Source: Myxococcales bacterium
Lineage (GTDB): Bacteria; Desulfobacterota_B; Binatia; UBA1149; SPBQ01
Direction: 5' to 3'
Assembly: GCA_004525875.1 (NCBI GenBank)
Contig: SPBQ01000088.1
Location: forward strand, 1 to 8,119
Length of the DNA: 8,119 nt
Position 1 is the stretch's first letter. Every line of letters begins with the position of its first letter. The notes below the pieces were generated by a model. It was not told the DNA's origin. It ran no database searches and was given only the letters and a program-made list of their open reading frames with translations. The translations under genes and the position numbers were made by a program. Shown piece by piece: positions 1 to 6,565 of the stretch.

Positions 1-1082
1 ACGCGCAGCGTACCGTCGAGCCGTGCGCGCGCCCGCCAGCGCTCCGGCACGCCGATAGCAGCGAGCGTCTCGGCAACGTCGGCGTTCTCCGCGATCAGCC
101 TCAAGGCCAGCTTACGACTGACGGCGGCACCTATGTAGCCGGTGACGTCGAACGGCACGTCACCCCATCGCGCGCTCCCCTCGTTGATGCGCAGCTGCTT
201 GTCGTCGAGTTGCGCGGTGATCTCGAAATCGAGCTTGTCCGCTACATCCGCGAACACGAGACCCGTCGAGCCGTGGATCTCGAGCTCGAGGGGTGCCGCA
301 GGCGCGTTCTCATCCCCCGACTCGCCGTAGAAGCCGTGCACCGCGCCCTCGACATCGAGCTCTCCCACCAGCGGCGCGCCCTCGATTAGCCGGAACAGCT
401 TCATCAACTTTTCGGGCTCGGCCTCGCGAACCTTGAACTCGACATCCAGTCTCGTACCGCCGGTGGGACCCGCACCGGGTGCAACGGTGCCGGAAGCGTC
501 GACGGACGAGGCCTCGCCGAACGCGCGCACGGTGAGCTCGAACGGCCACGCGCCCTCTTGCGAGGGCGGCTCCAGGACGAGATCGACGCCCGTCAGCTCG
601 TAGCTGCGCGTCGGCGCGACCGCCCGGTCCTCGATACGAATCGTCCCGCCGCGAACAGAGACTGGAAACTTCGGTCGACCGAGCTCCGCACCGTTCTCGA
701 TCGGCAGACGATAGCTGATGTGTCCGTTGCGCAGCTGGCGGCGGACGAGGAGCGTCGGGTCGATCGCAATCGCCTCGCGGATCAGCACCTGCCCGACGAA
801 GATCGGCATCAGCTTCGGCGTGACCCGCACACGGGGCGCGGTGAAGATCTCCGTCTCTTCGCCGCCTTCCATGCTCGTCGTGACACGCACGTCGTGCACC
901 TCGACGGCGGGTGGGAACAGCGCGAGCGAGACCTTGCCGGTCGTGACGTCCGCGTTCCACTCGTGTGCGACGGCCTCGGCGAGCTCGGTGACCGAACGGC
1001 TGACGACCGTCCGCATCTTCCAAAGCGAGAAGCCCACGGCGCACGCCATGGCCACAGCGAGCACTAAGAGTAGTTTGCGCAT
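1..1082 (-). CDS. AsmA-like (DUF748-type) membrane-anchored protein, C-terminus beyond window
   Basis: Reading the minus strand from the ATG at 1082-1080 gives 360 uninterrupted codons that leave the window at base 1 without a stop, so this is the N-terminal part of a longer protein. Residues 1-22 (MRKLLLVLAVAMACAVGF followed by SLWK) form one hydrophobic membrane anchor with a basic start. What follows alternates beta-strand-like hydrophobic stretches in the AsmA pattern: a TGKVSLALFPPAVEVHDVRV block at about residues 48-67, then APRVRVTPKLMPIFVGQVLIR and an IDPTLLVRR block. AsmA-family proteins sit in the Gram-negative envelope, and many are implicated in outer-membrane biogenesis or lipid transport between membranes. 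The exact member cannot be named from this part. Codon choice matches the neighbours. The start was chosen because it immediately precedes the anchor; no clear Shine-Dalgarno is visible. The gene is divergent from the crotonase gene. The family call is fairly secure, a specific role is not. Confidence 0.75.
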   Translation of the reverse strand, partial: MRKLLLVLAVAMACAVGFSLWKMRTVVSRSVTELAEAVAHEWNADVTTGKVSLALFPPAVEVHDVRVTTSMEGGEETEIFTAPRVRVTPKLMPIFVGQVLIREAIAIDPTLLVRRQLRNGHISYRLPIENGAELGRPKFPVSVRGGTIRIEDRAVAPTRSYELTGVDLVLEPPSQEGAWPFELTVRAFGEASSVDASGTVAPGAGPTGGTRLDVEFKVREAEPEKLMKLFRLIEGAPLVGELDVEGAVHGFYGESGDENAPAAPLELEIHGSTGLVFADVADKLDFEITAQLDDKQLRINEGSARWGDVPFDVTGYIGAAVSRKLALRLIAENADVAETLAAIGVPERWRARARLDGTLR

Positions 1083-1140
1083 TCGATGTACAATGGCCCG
1101 TGAGACCGCGTTGACTGACGAAGCGGCCCGGAGTACGGGG

Positions 1141-1169
1141 ATAGTATTCGGTCGCCGGACGGCAGGCAA
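1141..1169 (-). promoter_or_regulatory. Candidate sigma70-type promoter for the AsmA-like gene
   Basis: On the minus strand, TTGCCT (1169-1164) and TACTAT (1146-1141) lie 17 bases apart, each matching the -35 and -10 consensus at four of six positions. Transcription would begin near 1134, giving a leader of about 50 bases before the ATG at 1082. It lies in the only intergenic space between two divergent genes, where a promoter is expected. The match is moderate, so this is a prediction by eye. A TTGACT at 1111-1116 on the plus strand could be a -35 for the divergent gene, but no convincing -10 follows it. Confidence 0.35.
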
Positions 1170-1171
1170 CA

Positions 1172-1960
1172 GTGACTTACAAGCTCATCAAGCTCGATCG
1201 GGTCGACGGCGTGGCCCGCTTGACGCTCGACGATCCCGGTCATCTCAACCCCATGACGCTGGCCATGGGCCTCGAGATCGATGCCGCCGTTGAGGCGCTC
1301 AATACGGACGACGACGTGCGCGCCGTGATCGTCACCGGCGCCGGTAAGGCCTTCAGCGCGGGCGGCTCGCTCGCCACGCTCGCCAGGGAAGCCGGCATGG
1401 GAGAGGACGGCGAGGAGATGGGCGGCGGCCGCGTCTTCTATAGCGCGTTCCTCGCGGTGCGCCGTCTGCGGGTGCCGACGATCGCCGCGATCAACGGTCA
1501 CGCAATCGGCGCGGGACTGTGCTTCGCGCTCGGCTGTGATCTGCGCATCGCGCACGAGCGCGCGAAGATGGGCATGACGTTCGTCAAGCTCGGTATCCAC
1601 CCCGGCATGGCGGCCACCTGGAACCTGCCGCGAATCATCGGACCGGCCGCCGCGGCGGACCTGCTCTACACCGGTCGTCTGATCGACGCGCGCGAGGCCC
1701 TCGCGATCGGGCTCGTCGGTCGCATGGCAGGAGACGACTTCGCGAACGTCGTCGACGCAACGGCCGCGGCCATCGCGTCGAACGGACCCGTCGCGATCCG
1801 CCTGCTGAAGGAAACGCTCTCCGGCACCGCCGGCCGCACGATCGAGGAGGCACTCGGCCGCGAGGCGGACGCCCAGGCGCGGACCTTCGAAACCGACGAT
1901 GCGCGCGAGGGCATTCGCGCCGTCCAGGAGAAGCGAAGCCCCCACTTCAAGGGGCGATAG
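1172..1960 (+). CDS. Crotonase-superfamily protein (enoyl-CoA hydratase/isomerase-like)
   Basis: The 262-residue protein has the usual length and architecture of the crotonase (enoyl-CoA hydratase) superfamily. Oxyanion-hole segments are visible: FSAGGSL at residues 61-67 and NGHAIGAGLCFALGCD at 108-123. The C-terminus SPHFKGR matches the common family ending. Aligned by eye to mitochondrial enoyl-CoA hydratase, however, both hydratase glutamates are missing: the position of Glu144 is Cys117 and that of Glu164 is Phe137. A classical water-adding hydratase is therefore doubtful. Superfamily members lacking these residues include isomerases, hydrolases, decarboxylases and uncharacterised proteins, so the substrate is presumably a CoA thioester but the reaction is unknown. 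The start is GTG at 1172, with a weak AGG at 1164-1166; no in-frame start nearby fits better. The gene stands alone on the plus strand. Its last 14 bases overlap the end of the opposing lipoprotein gene. Confidence 0.88.
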   Translation: MTYKLIKLDRVDGVARLTLDDPGHLNPMTLAMGLEIDAAVEALNTDDDVRAVIVTGAGKAFSAGGSLATLAREAGMGEDGEEMGGGRVFYSAFLAVRRLRVPTIAAINGHAIGAGLCFALGCDLRIAHERAKMGMTFVKLGIHPGMAATWNLPRIIGPAAAADLLYTGRLIDAREALAIGLVGRMAGDDFANVVDATAAAIASNGPVAIRLLKETLSGTAGRTIEEALGREADAQARTFETDDAREGIRAVQEKRSPHFKGR

Positions 1961-2390
1961 TTCGATCGCCCTCGGTATAGTTCGTCACGCTCCAGCCGCC
2001 GTCTTCTTTTCTCACCGTCACGGTGACGAGCCTCTCGAACGGCTCCGCGCCCGGCGCCCGGATCGTGAGCACGTAGGCGAACTGTCCGCGTTCTTGCGCC
2101 TCGCGCGCGGTCTCCAGCTGGTAGTTGACGCGCGGCTGCCGCGTGTCGGCCTCGATGCTCACGTCGGCCGTCAGCGCCAGCTCGTTGTCCAGCTTCACCC
2201 GCGCAAGACCGCTGCACAGACCGCGGGCACCATCCAGATCGATGCGAACGTAGTGGGCGTCGAGGAAGCGTTCGGCCGCCGCGCGACCTCCGCTGCCGTT
2301 TCAACCGGCGAGCGGCGTCACTGCAAGAACGGCCAGAACCGCGAGCGGCAAGATCAGACACATGGCGGCAGCCGACGTCGTGCGCATCAT
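1947..2390 (-). CDS. Small exported NTF2-like lipoprotein with in-frame TGA at the lipobox cysteine (possible selenoprotein)
   Basis: The reading frame runs from ATG at 2390 to TGA at 1949-1947, 147 codons plus stop, interrupted by one in-frame TGA at codon 30 (2303-2301). Codons 1-29 encode a typical lipoprotein signal peptide: basic start (MMRTT), hydrophobic core LILPLAVLAVLAV (about 12-24), and end T-P-L-A-G. A lipobox needs Cys next; the TGA occupies exactly that position and is followed by NGSGG, a usual linker. Residues 37-147 then form a small alpha+beta domain resembling NTF2/SnoaL-like or DUF4878 proteins (AAERFLDAHYVRIDLDGA start, VTVRKEDGGWSVTNYTEGD end). ATG overlaps the upstream gene's TGA as ATGA, which supports coupled translation and the start. 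A GTG at 2198 would begin inside the domain and is unlikely. Either TGA is read as selenocysteine, or this is a one-base nonsense mutation or error (TGC or TGT to TGA). The frame and signal peptide are seen directly; the recoding is inferred. Confidence 0.65.
2264..2297 (-). promoter_or_regulatory. SECIS-like hairpin just downstream of the in-frame TGA
   Basis: On the minus strand, GGTCGC (2288-2283) pairs over six base pairs, one of them G-T, with GCGGCC (2279-2274) around a three-base loop GCG (2282-2280). Below a small internal loop (GA opposite GAA), AGCG (2294-2291) pairs with CGCT (2270-2267), and after one mismatch GG (2297-2296) pairs with CC (2265-2264). The apical loop starts 18 bases after the TGA and its first base is G. 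Bacterial SECIS elements such as that of E. coli fdhF lie inside the coding region at about this distance, with a G at the start of the loop. In GC-rich DNA stable hairpins also occur by chance, so this is supportive only. Confidence 0.4.
2301..2303 (-). other. In-frame TGA at lipobox +1 position: candidate selenocysteine codon
   Basis: This TGA splits an otherwise continuous frame between a signal peptide ending Leu27-Ala28-Gly29 and the mature protein beginning Asn31-Gly32. The lipobox consensus places an invariant Cys here, and selenocysteine is the amino acid that normally substitutes for Cys through UGA. TGA is not generally reassigned in this genome, since it ends seven of the eight annotated genes with a visible 3' end. 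Codon 30 as Sec is therefore an inference; a Cys-to-stop point change is equally compatible with the bases alone. Confidence 0.45.
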
Positions 2391-2683
2391 TTCGTTCCGA
2401 ACAGCTTGCCGAGCTCGGCGCGTGCGCCCCCACCCCCGTCCGTGGGAGTGCCACCGGTGGAACCGGGATCGAAGTAGTCGCAGAAATTCGATGCGTCCTT
2501 GTCGACGACCCGCTCAGCAGAAGGCTCGCGGCACTCGTTGTACGATGACGGATCGTGGACCGTGCAGTTCAGACAACACTTGAGAGCGGCAGCGCACGAG
2601 TCGCACACCGCCGAGCGAGGCACGGGCCCTTCGAACGTGTGGTCGCGCTCGCAGCCGTGACAGCGAACGGTGCGCTCAGCCAT
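2387..2683 (-). CDS. Small cysteine-rich zinc-ribbon-like protein
   Basis: A 98-residue protein with nine cysteines in an ordered pattern: CHGC at 8-11, CDSC at 27-30, CCLNC at 36-40, then Cys51 and Cys68. The first two pairs look like one treble-clef or zinc-ribbon metal site. The second half (CLNCTVHDPSSYNECREP, then VVDKDASNFCDYFDPG) looks like a separate four-cysteine module (C-x2-C, C, C) and resembles small domains I recall from deltaproteobacterial proteins. The tail (residues 74-98) is Gly/Thr-rich and probably flexible. There is no signal peptide or membrane segment, so it should be cytoplasmic. The start ATG at 2683 has a strong Shine-Dalgarno and overlaps the end of the hydrolase gene by eight bases; its TGA overlaps the lipoprotein ATG. 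Metal binding is inferred from the cysteines; no function is known to me. Confidence 0.82.
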   Translation of the reverse strand: MAERTVRCHGCERDHTFEGPVPRSAVCDSCAAALKCCLNCTVHDPSSYNECREPSAERVVDKDASNFCDYFDPGSTGGTPTDGGGGARAELGKLFGTK

Positions 2684-3488
2684 CGCGACCTCCCCCTCGG
2701 GTCGGCATCGCGTCGCGCAGCCACACCTCCAATGTCGCGAGTAGCGCGTCGAGCGCGCCCGGCTCCTCGAAGCGATGGCCGACGCCTTCGAACATCTCTA
2801 CGCGCGCTCGACCGGCCGCGGCCCGTTCGATGAGAGCGGCGTGAGACGGCGGCACGACGTCGTCCTCCACGCCGTGCATCACGAGCAACGGCCCGGCTGT
2901 CGCGGCCACCGCCGAACCGATGTCGATCCGAGCGAGATCCTCGAGGAAGGAACTGCGGATCGCGCCACCTCGCCAGGCGCGGGCACCGGTGGCCCGCCAG
3001 CGAACCAGCTCCTCTTCGGTCAGCCCCGAGGTGAACAGCCCGGCGTCGGCCACCGCCGCGATCGTGGCAACGGCGCCCACACGCGAACCGGCCTCCGCCG
3101 CGGCGAGAAGGGCGACGCTACCGCCAAGACTCGAGCCGACCAGCACGCAGCCTGGCGGAGAGAACCCCTCGAGGAAGTCCAGCGCGCCGAGGGCGTCGTC
3201 GACCTCTCCGCTGATCGTTATGTCCCCGAACGAACCCTCGGACTCACCGACGTAGGAGAAGTCGAAGCGCAGGACCGAGTAGCCGGCCGGCACGAAGCGC
3301 TCCACGATGGCGACCTGCTTGTGGCCCCGGCGGGTCGATTCCATGCCGTGACAGAGGATCAGGGTCGGTCCACAGCGATCGCCCGTGCGGTGCAGATCAC
3401 CCACCAGAGCCGTGCCCCGTCGGCTCGGGAACTCCACGCGCTCGCCGCCCACCGGATTCCTGTGATCCACGGTCGAATGCGCCGTCAC
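2676..3488 (-). CDS. Alpha/beta hydrolase (serine-hydrolase fold)
   Basis: The 270-residue protein has the complete alpha/beta-hydrolase layout. An N-terminal strand and oxyanion segment LILCHGMEST (43-52) is followed by the RFDFSYVGES turn (74-83), the nucleophile elbow GSSLGG with Ser120 at 118-123, a helical cap region at about 150-190, the acid in HGVEDDVVP (probably Asp209), and the histidine His238 in GVGHRF. The full Ser-Asp-His triad is thus present. The pattern resembles the intracellular hydrolase, dienelactone-hydrolase or acylaminoacyl-peptidase-like group acting on small esters; the substrate cannot be told. There is no signal peptide. The start is GTG at 3488, the only start codon before the upstream in-frame stop at 3515-3513. 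No strong ribosome-binding site precedes it. It is first of three overlapping minus-strand genes, with its start 28 bases from the divergent xerC start. Confidence 0.87.
   Translation of the reverse strand: MTAHSTVDHRNPVGGERVEFPSRRGTALVGDLHRTGDRCGPTLILCHGMESTRRGHKQVAIVERFVPAGYSVLRFDFSYVGESEGSFGDITISGEVDDALGALDFLEGFSPPGCVLVGSSLGGSVALLAAAEAGSRVGAVATIAAVADAGLFTSGLTEEELVRWRATGARAWRGGAIRSSFLEDLARIDIGSAVAATAGPLLVMHGVEDDVVPPSHAALIERAAAGRARVEMFEGVGHRFEEPGALDALLATLEVWLRDAMPTRGGGRDG
2688..2696 (-). promoter_or_regulatory. Strong Shine-Dalgarno for the zinc-ribbon gene
   Basis: The minus strand reads GGGGGAGGT followed by four bases and the ATG at 2683-2681. It lies inside the 3' end of the hydrolase gene and fixes the start of the zinc-ribbon protein, giving an eight-base overlap between the two frames. 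Confidence 0.7.
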
Positions 3489-3507
3489 GCGCGCCAGTTG
3501 ATATGAT

Positions 3508-3513
3508 GGAGGT
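3508..3513 (+). promoter_or_regulatory. Shine-Dalgarno deciding the GTG start of xerC
   Basis: GGAGGT at 3508-3513 lies three bases before the GTG at 3517. The spacing is slightly short, but it is the only good ribosome-binding site here and supports GTG over any later codon. Confidence 0.6.
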
Positions 3514-3516
3514 CAC

Positions 3517-4542
3517 GTGAGCAAGGGAGTACACGAGGATCTCGTCGCCCGCCTGCGCGCTGCGCTGCCCCCAGCGCGCGCCGCCGAGATCAGCACCGCC
3601 GTCGAGACATACGCGCTGCACATCGATGCCGAGCTCGGCCTGGCGCTGCGGACGCAGCGAGGCTACCTCGTCGACATCACCCAGTATCTCGCGTTCGTCT
3701 TTGAACGACCCGGCGCCAGCCCCGAGCGGCGCGACCCGTTCGATCCTCATCATATGCGCGCGTTCCTCGCCGACCGGCTCGAGCGCTGCAATCGCTCCAG
3801 CGTCGCCCGCAAGCTGGCCTCGATTCGTTCGTTCAGCGCCTTCGCCACGCGCGAGGGTCCGAACGCCAGCCCCGCCGCCGCGGTGAGCGCGCCGCGCGTC
3901 TCCCAGCAGCTGCCCGTGCACTTCGCACCCGACGACGTGCAGCGCATTCTCACCGCCGTGCGCGGGACGGCTGCCCGTGCCGAGGGCGTGCGCCGCGGGC
4001 TCTGGCTGCGCAACCGGGCGATGCTCGAGCTGCTCTATTCTTCGGGACTTCGAGCTTCCGAGCTCGTCGGCCTGGACTGGAGCCACGTAATCTCCGAGAG
4101 CCGCGACGGCGCCGGCACGCTGCGCGTCGAGCGCGGCAAGGGCGGCAAGCAGCGCGCGGTACCCGTCGGCCCCGAGGCGCTCGAGGCGCTGGCAGCCTAC
4201 CGCCGCGAGTGGACCGCGCCAGTTCGTGACGAGCAGGCCGTGTTCCTCAACCGGCGCGGCGGCCGCCTGAACGTGCGCAGCGTGGGGCGCATCCTGGACC
4301 AGTGTCTCCGGGCCGCAGCCGTCCACATGAAGGCGGGCCCCCACGCGTTGCGCCACTCGTTCGCGACCCATCTGCTGGAAAACGGTGCCGATCTGCGCGC
4401 GATTCAGGAAATGCTCGGCCACGCCTCGATCTCGACGACACAGCGCTACACGCATCTCGACCTCAAGCACCTCGCCGCGGTCTACGACCGCGCGCATCCG
4501 CCCGCCTTAGACCGCCGCCGGCCGCTTTGCCGGTCCGGATGA
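3517..4542 (+). CDS. xerC: Tyrosine recombinase XerC
   Basis: A 341-residue tyrosine recombinase. The N-terminal SAM-like DNA-binding domain spans about residues 24-115 ([15 protein letters not shown], and [17 protein letters not shown]). The catalytic domain follows, with all six expected residues: Arg179 in [12 protein letters not shown], Lys208 in RGKGGK, His276 and Arg279 in HALRHSF, His302 in [10 protein letters not shown], and Tyr311 in RYTHL. The LRASELVGL and [15 protein letters not shown] signatures are those of XerC/XerD, which act at dif to resolve chromosome dimers. XerC is preferred over XerD by context, because xerC commonly lies before hslVU. The protein is about 40 residues longer than typical, from an N-terminal extension and short insertions around 148-164 and 190-200. 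GTG at 3517 is the start, supported by GGAGGT. Its stop TGA overlaps a possible upstream ATG of hslV as ATGA. Confidence 0.92.
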   Translation: MSKGVHEDLVARLRAALPPARAAEISTAVETYALHIDAELGLALRTQRGYLVDITQYLAFVFERPGASPERRDPFDPHHMRAFLADRLERCNRSSVARKLASIRSFSAFATREGPNASPAAAVSAPRVSQQLPVHFAPDDVQRILTAVRGTAARAEGVRRGLWLRNRAMLELLYSSGLRASELVGLDWSHVISESRDGAGTLRVERGKGGKQRAVPVGPEALEALAAYRREWTAPVRDEQAVFLNRRGGRLNVRSVGRILDQCLRAAAVHMKAGPHALRHSFATHLLENGADLRAIQEMLGHASISTTQRYTHLDLKHLAAVYDRAHPPALDRRRPLCRSG

Positions 4543-4592
4543 TCGTCGCCTCACTGGCAATGCGCTGGCGAATGCGCAAATACATCGTCGTG

Positions 4593-5120
4593 ATGCATGC
4601 AACGACAATCGTCGCTGTTCGCCGCGAGGGCCGGGTCGCCATGGCGGGCGACGGCCAGGTGAGCGCCGGCGACACCATCATCAAGGGATCGGCCCGCAAG
4701 GTCCGAAAGCTTTACGGGGGCAAGGTTCTCGGCGGTTTCGCCGGCGCCACCGCCGATGCGTTCCGGCTCTTCGAGATGTTCGAGGGCAAGCTCGAGAAGC
4801 ACGGCGGCAACCTGACGCGGGCGGCCGTGGAGCTCGCAAAGGACTGGCGCGGCGACCGCGTTCTGCGACGGCTGGAGGCGATGATGATCGTCGCCGACGC
4901 CGAGACTTCGCTGCTGCTGTCGGGCGCCGGTGACGTGATCGAGCCCGACGACGGCATCCTCGCGATCGGATCGGGCGGCAACTACGCCCTGGCCGCGGCC
5001 CGCACCCTGCTGCGCCATACCACGATGTCCCCGGCGGCCGTGGCTGCCGAGGCCATGAAAGTGGCCGCCGAGATCTGCGTCTATACGAACGACCAGGTGA
5101 CGCTCGAGGAGCTGAAGTGA
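4593..5120 (+). CDS. hslV: HslV (ClpQ), proteolytic subunit of the HslUV protease
   Basis: A 175-residue threonine protease of the proteasome-beta type. Twelve HslV subunits stack as two hexameric rings and degrade proteins fed by HslU. The family core [20 protein letters not shown] starts at residue 4, so the catalytic threonine is Thr4, exposed after removal of Met-His-Ala. The basic active-site Lys aligns with Lys36, and [28 protein letters not shown] and ICVYTND match the family from end to end. The C-terminus TLEELK is standard. The start is uncertain. ATG at 4593 gives the length closest to relatives but has no visible ribosome-binding site. In-frame ATGs at 4572, 4560 and 4539 would add 7, 11 or 18 residues, and 4539 forms an ATGA overlap with the xerC stop. 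The gene overlaps hslU by four bases (GTGA). Confidence 0.95.
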   Translation: MHATTIVAVRREGRVAMAGDGQVSAGDTIIKGSARKVRKLYGGKVLGGFAGATADAFRLFEMFEGKLEKHGGNLTRAAVELAKDWRGDRVLRRLEAMMIVADAETSLLLSGAGDVIEPDDGILAIGSGGNYALAAARTLLRHTTMSPAAVAAEAMKVAAEICVYTNDQVTLEELK

Positions 5121-6496
5121 GCGCCCCCCCCGAAACCTACCCCATGACGCCGCGAGAGATCGTCTCGGAGCTCGACCGCTACATCGTCGGCCAGGCCGAC
5201 GCGAAGCGAGCGGTGGCCATCGCGCTTCGCAACCGCTGGCGCCGGCGCCAGGTCAGTCCCGAGCTGCGCGACGAGATCGCGCCGAAGAACATCATCATGA
5301 TCGGTCCCACCGGTGTCGGGAAAACCGAGATATCGCGACGGCTGGCCCGGCTGGCCCAGGCTCCGTTCATCAAGGTGGAGGCCTCGCGCTTCACCGAGGT
5401 CGGCTACGTCGGCCGCGACGTCGAGTCCATCATCCGCGACCTTTCCGAGCTCGCCGTCGACATGGTACGCGAGGAAGAGCAGCGCAAGGTCCACGTCCAG
5501 GCACAGGAGCGCGCCGAGGAGCGGCTTCTCGATCTGCTCTACCAGAGCCCCGCAACAGCTGCAGATCCCGATGCCGAGGGACCGCAGAGCCTGCCCGAGA
5601 CCGACGAGACGCGCGAGAAGCTCCGCAAGCTGCTGCGGGCCGGCAAGCTCGATGAGCGCGCGGTCGAGATCGAACCGCACCAGTCCCAGCAGGGCGCGAT
5701 GGCGTTCGAGGTGATCACGCCCCAGAACCTCGAGGAGGCGGGCTTCAACATCCGCGACGCCCTGAGCAGCGTTCTCGGCGGCCGCGACCAGCAGTCGCGC
5801 TCGCGCAAGATGACGGTGGCCGAGGCGATGGAGCTTCTCACCGAGCAAGAGACTCAAGGGCTCGTCGATCAGGCGAAGGTCACGGAGGAAGCCGTCCGCC
5901 GCGTGGAGCAGAACGGCATCGTCTTCATCGACGAGATCGACAAGATCTGCGGCCGGGAGGCGTCGCAGGGCCCGGACGTCTCACGCGAGGGAGTGCAGCG
6001 CGACCTGCTGCCGATCGTCGAGGGCTCCTCGGTCAAGACCCGCCACGGGATGATCCGCACCGATCACATCCTGTTCATCGCCTCGGGCGCGTTCAGCCTG
6101 TCGAAGCCCTCGGACCTCATCCCCGAGTTCCAAGGACGCTTCCCGATCCGCGTCGAGCTCTCCCCGCTCGGGGTCGGCGACTTCGTCCGCATCCTCAAGG
6201 AGCCCCAGAACTCGCTCACTCGCCAGTACCGGGCCCTTCTCGCGACCGAGCGCATCGACCTCGAGTTCCAGGATTCGGCGATCGAGGAGATCGCCTCGAT
6301 CGCCGCGCAGGTGAACTCCACGGCCGAGAACGTGGGCGCGCGGCGGCTGCACACCATCATGGAGCGGGTGCTCGACGAGATCTCGTTCCACGCTCCGGAG
6401 CGGGCCGGGACGTCGGTATCGATCGATGCGGCCTACGTACGCGAAAAGCTCGGCGCGATCTTGGAAGATCAAGACCTTTCTCGCTATATTCTCTGA
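5117..6496 (+). CDS. hslU: HslU (ClpY), AAA+ unfoldase of the HslUV protease
   Basis: A 459-residue AAA+ ATPase that forms a hexamer, unfolds substrates and threads them into HslV. In order it shows an N-terminal [17 protein letters not shown] segment, Walker A GPTGVGKT (63-70), the pore loop GYVG (96-99), the charged I-domain at about 110-240, Walker [10 protein letters not shown] (268-276), sensor 1 in [10 protein letters not shown], the arginine finger Arg341 in [11 protein letters not shown], and sensor 2 NVGARR (405-410). The final DLSRYIL is the tail that inserts into HslV, as in E. coli. Length and motif order are normal, although the I-domain sequence (130-195) is less conserved, as expected. 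The start is GTG at 5117, overlapping the hslV TGA, so translation is probably coupled and subunit ratios linked. Confidence 0.96.
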   Translation: MSAPPETYPMTPREIVSELDRYIVGQADAKRAVAIALRNRWRRRQVSPELRDEIAPKNIIMIGPTGVGKTEISRRLARLAQAPFIKVEASRFTEVGYVGRDVESIIRDLSELAVDMVREEEQRKVHVQAQERAEERLLDLLYQSPATAADPDAEGPQSLPETDETREKLRKLLRAGKLDERAVEIEPHQSQQGAMAFEVITPQNLEEAGFNIRDALSSVLGGRDQQSRSRKMTVAEAMELLTEQETQGLVDQAKVTEEAVRRVEQNGIVFIDEIDKICGREASQGPDVSREGVQRDLLPIVEGSSVKTRHGMIRTDHILFIASGAFSLSKPSDLIPEFQGRFPIRVELSPLGVGDFVRILKEPQNSLTRQYRALLATERIDLEFQDSAIEEIASIAAQVNSTAENVGARRLHTIMERVLDEISFHAPERAGTSVSIDAAYVREKLGAILEDQDLSRYIL

Positions 6497-6565
6497 CCTT
6501 TCCCCATCGGTGCACCGGCAGCGATTCCGGTTCCGGGACGACGAGGGCACGAGCAGGGTCGAGAC
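6497..6565. other. 69-base hslU-argB spacer with a small inverted repeat and no clear terminator
   Basis: ACCGG at 6518-6522 and CCGGT at 6531-6535 can pair around an eight-base loop, but no T-run follows, so it is not a convincing intrinsic terminator. No promoter of recognisable consensus is seen. The genes on both sides are therefore probably co-transcribed, with a possible internal regulatory site here. The argB ribosome-binding site is weak (AGGGTCGAGAC before the ATG). Confidence 0.3.

Noticed and set aside
310..1044. Long open frames inside the AsmA-like gene (a 244-codon minus frame and plus frames at 558-1067 and 718-1293)
   Set aside because: They are arginine-rich, low in plausible motifs, and lie in other frames of the gene at 1-1082, which has a membrane anchor and beta-strand pattern. 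GC-rich DNA opens alternative frames easily.
1947..2198. A shorter gene starting at GTG 2198 that would avoid the in-frame TGA
   Set aside because: It would remove the first helix and strand of the domain and the signal peptide, and there is no ribosome-binding site. The upstream in-frame sequence clearly continues the same protein.
2301..2303. TGA read as Trp or Gly through a reassigned genetic code
   Set aside because: TGA terminates seven of the eight annotated genes with a visible 3' end, including xerC, hslV, hslU and argB at the expected family C-termini, so the standard code holds.
1666..2477. Open frames 1666-2454 (minus) and 1899-2477 (plus) covering the lipoprotein gene
   Set aside because: Both give Arg/Ser-rich translations without domains. 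The minus frame reads out of frame through both the signal peptide and the NTF2-like domain, so it does not offer an uninterrupted replacement for the TGA-containing gene.
3502..3520. TATGAT (3502-3507) as a promoter -10 and the palindrome TCACGTGA (3513-3520) as an operator at the xerC start
   Set aside because: TATGAT has no -35 partner at the right distance and would place transcription start on the ribosome-binding site. The palindrome is eight bases long, overlaps the start codon, and could easily occur by chance.
3397..4497. 366-codon minus-strand frame opposite xerC, and the 309-codon minus frame at 5981-6910 opposite hslU/argB
   Set aside because: They are reverse-frame shadows of confidently identified genes and show no family motifs.
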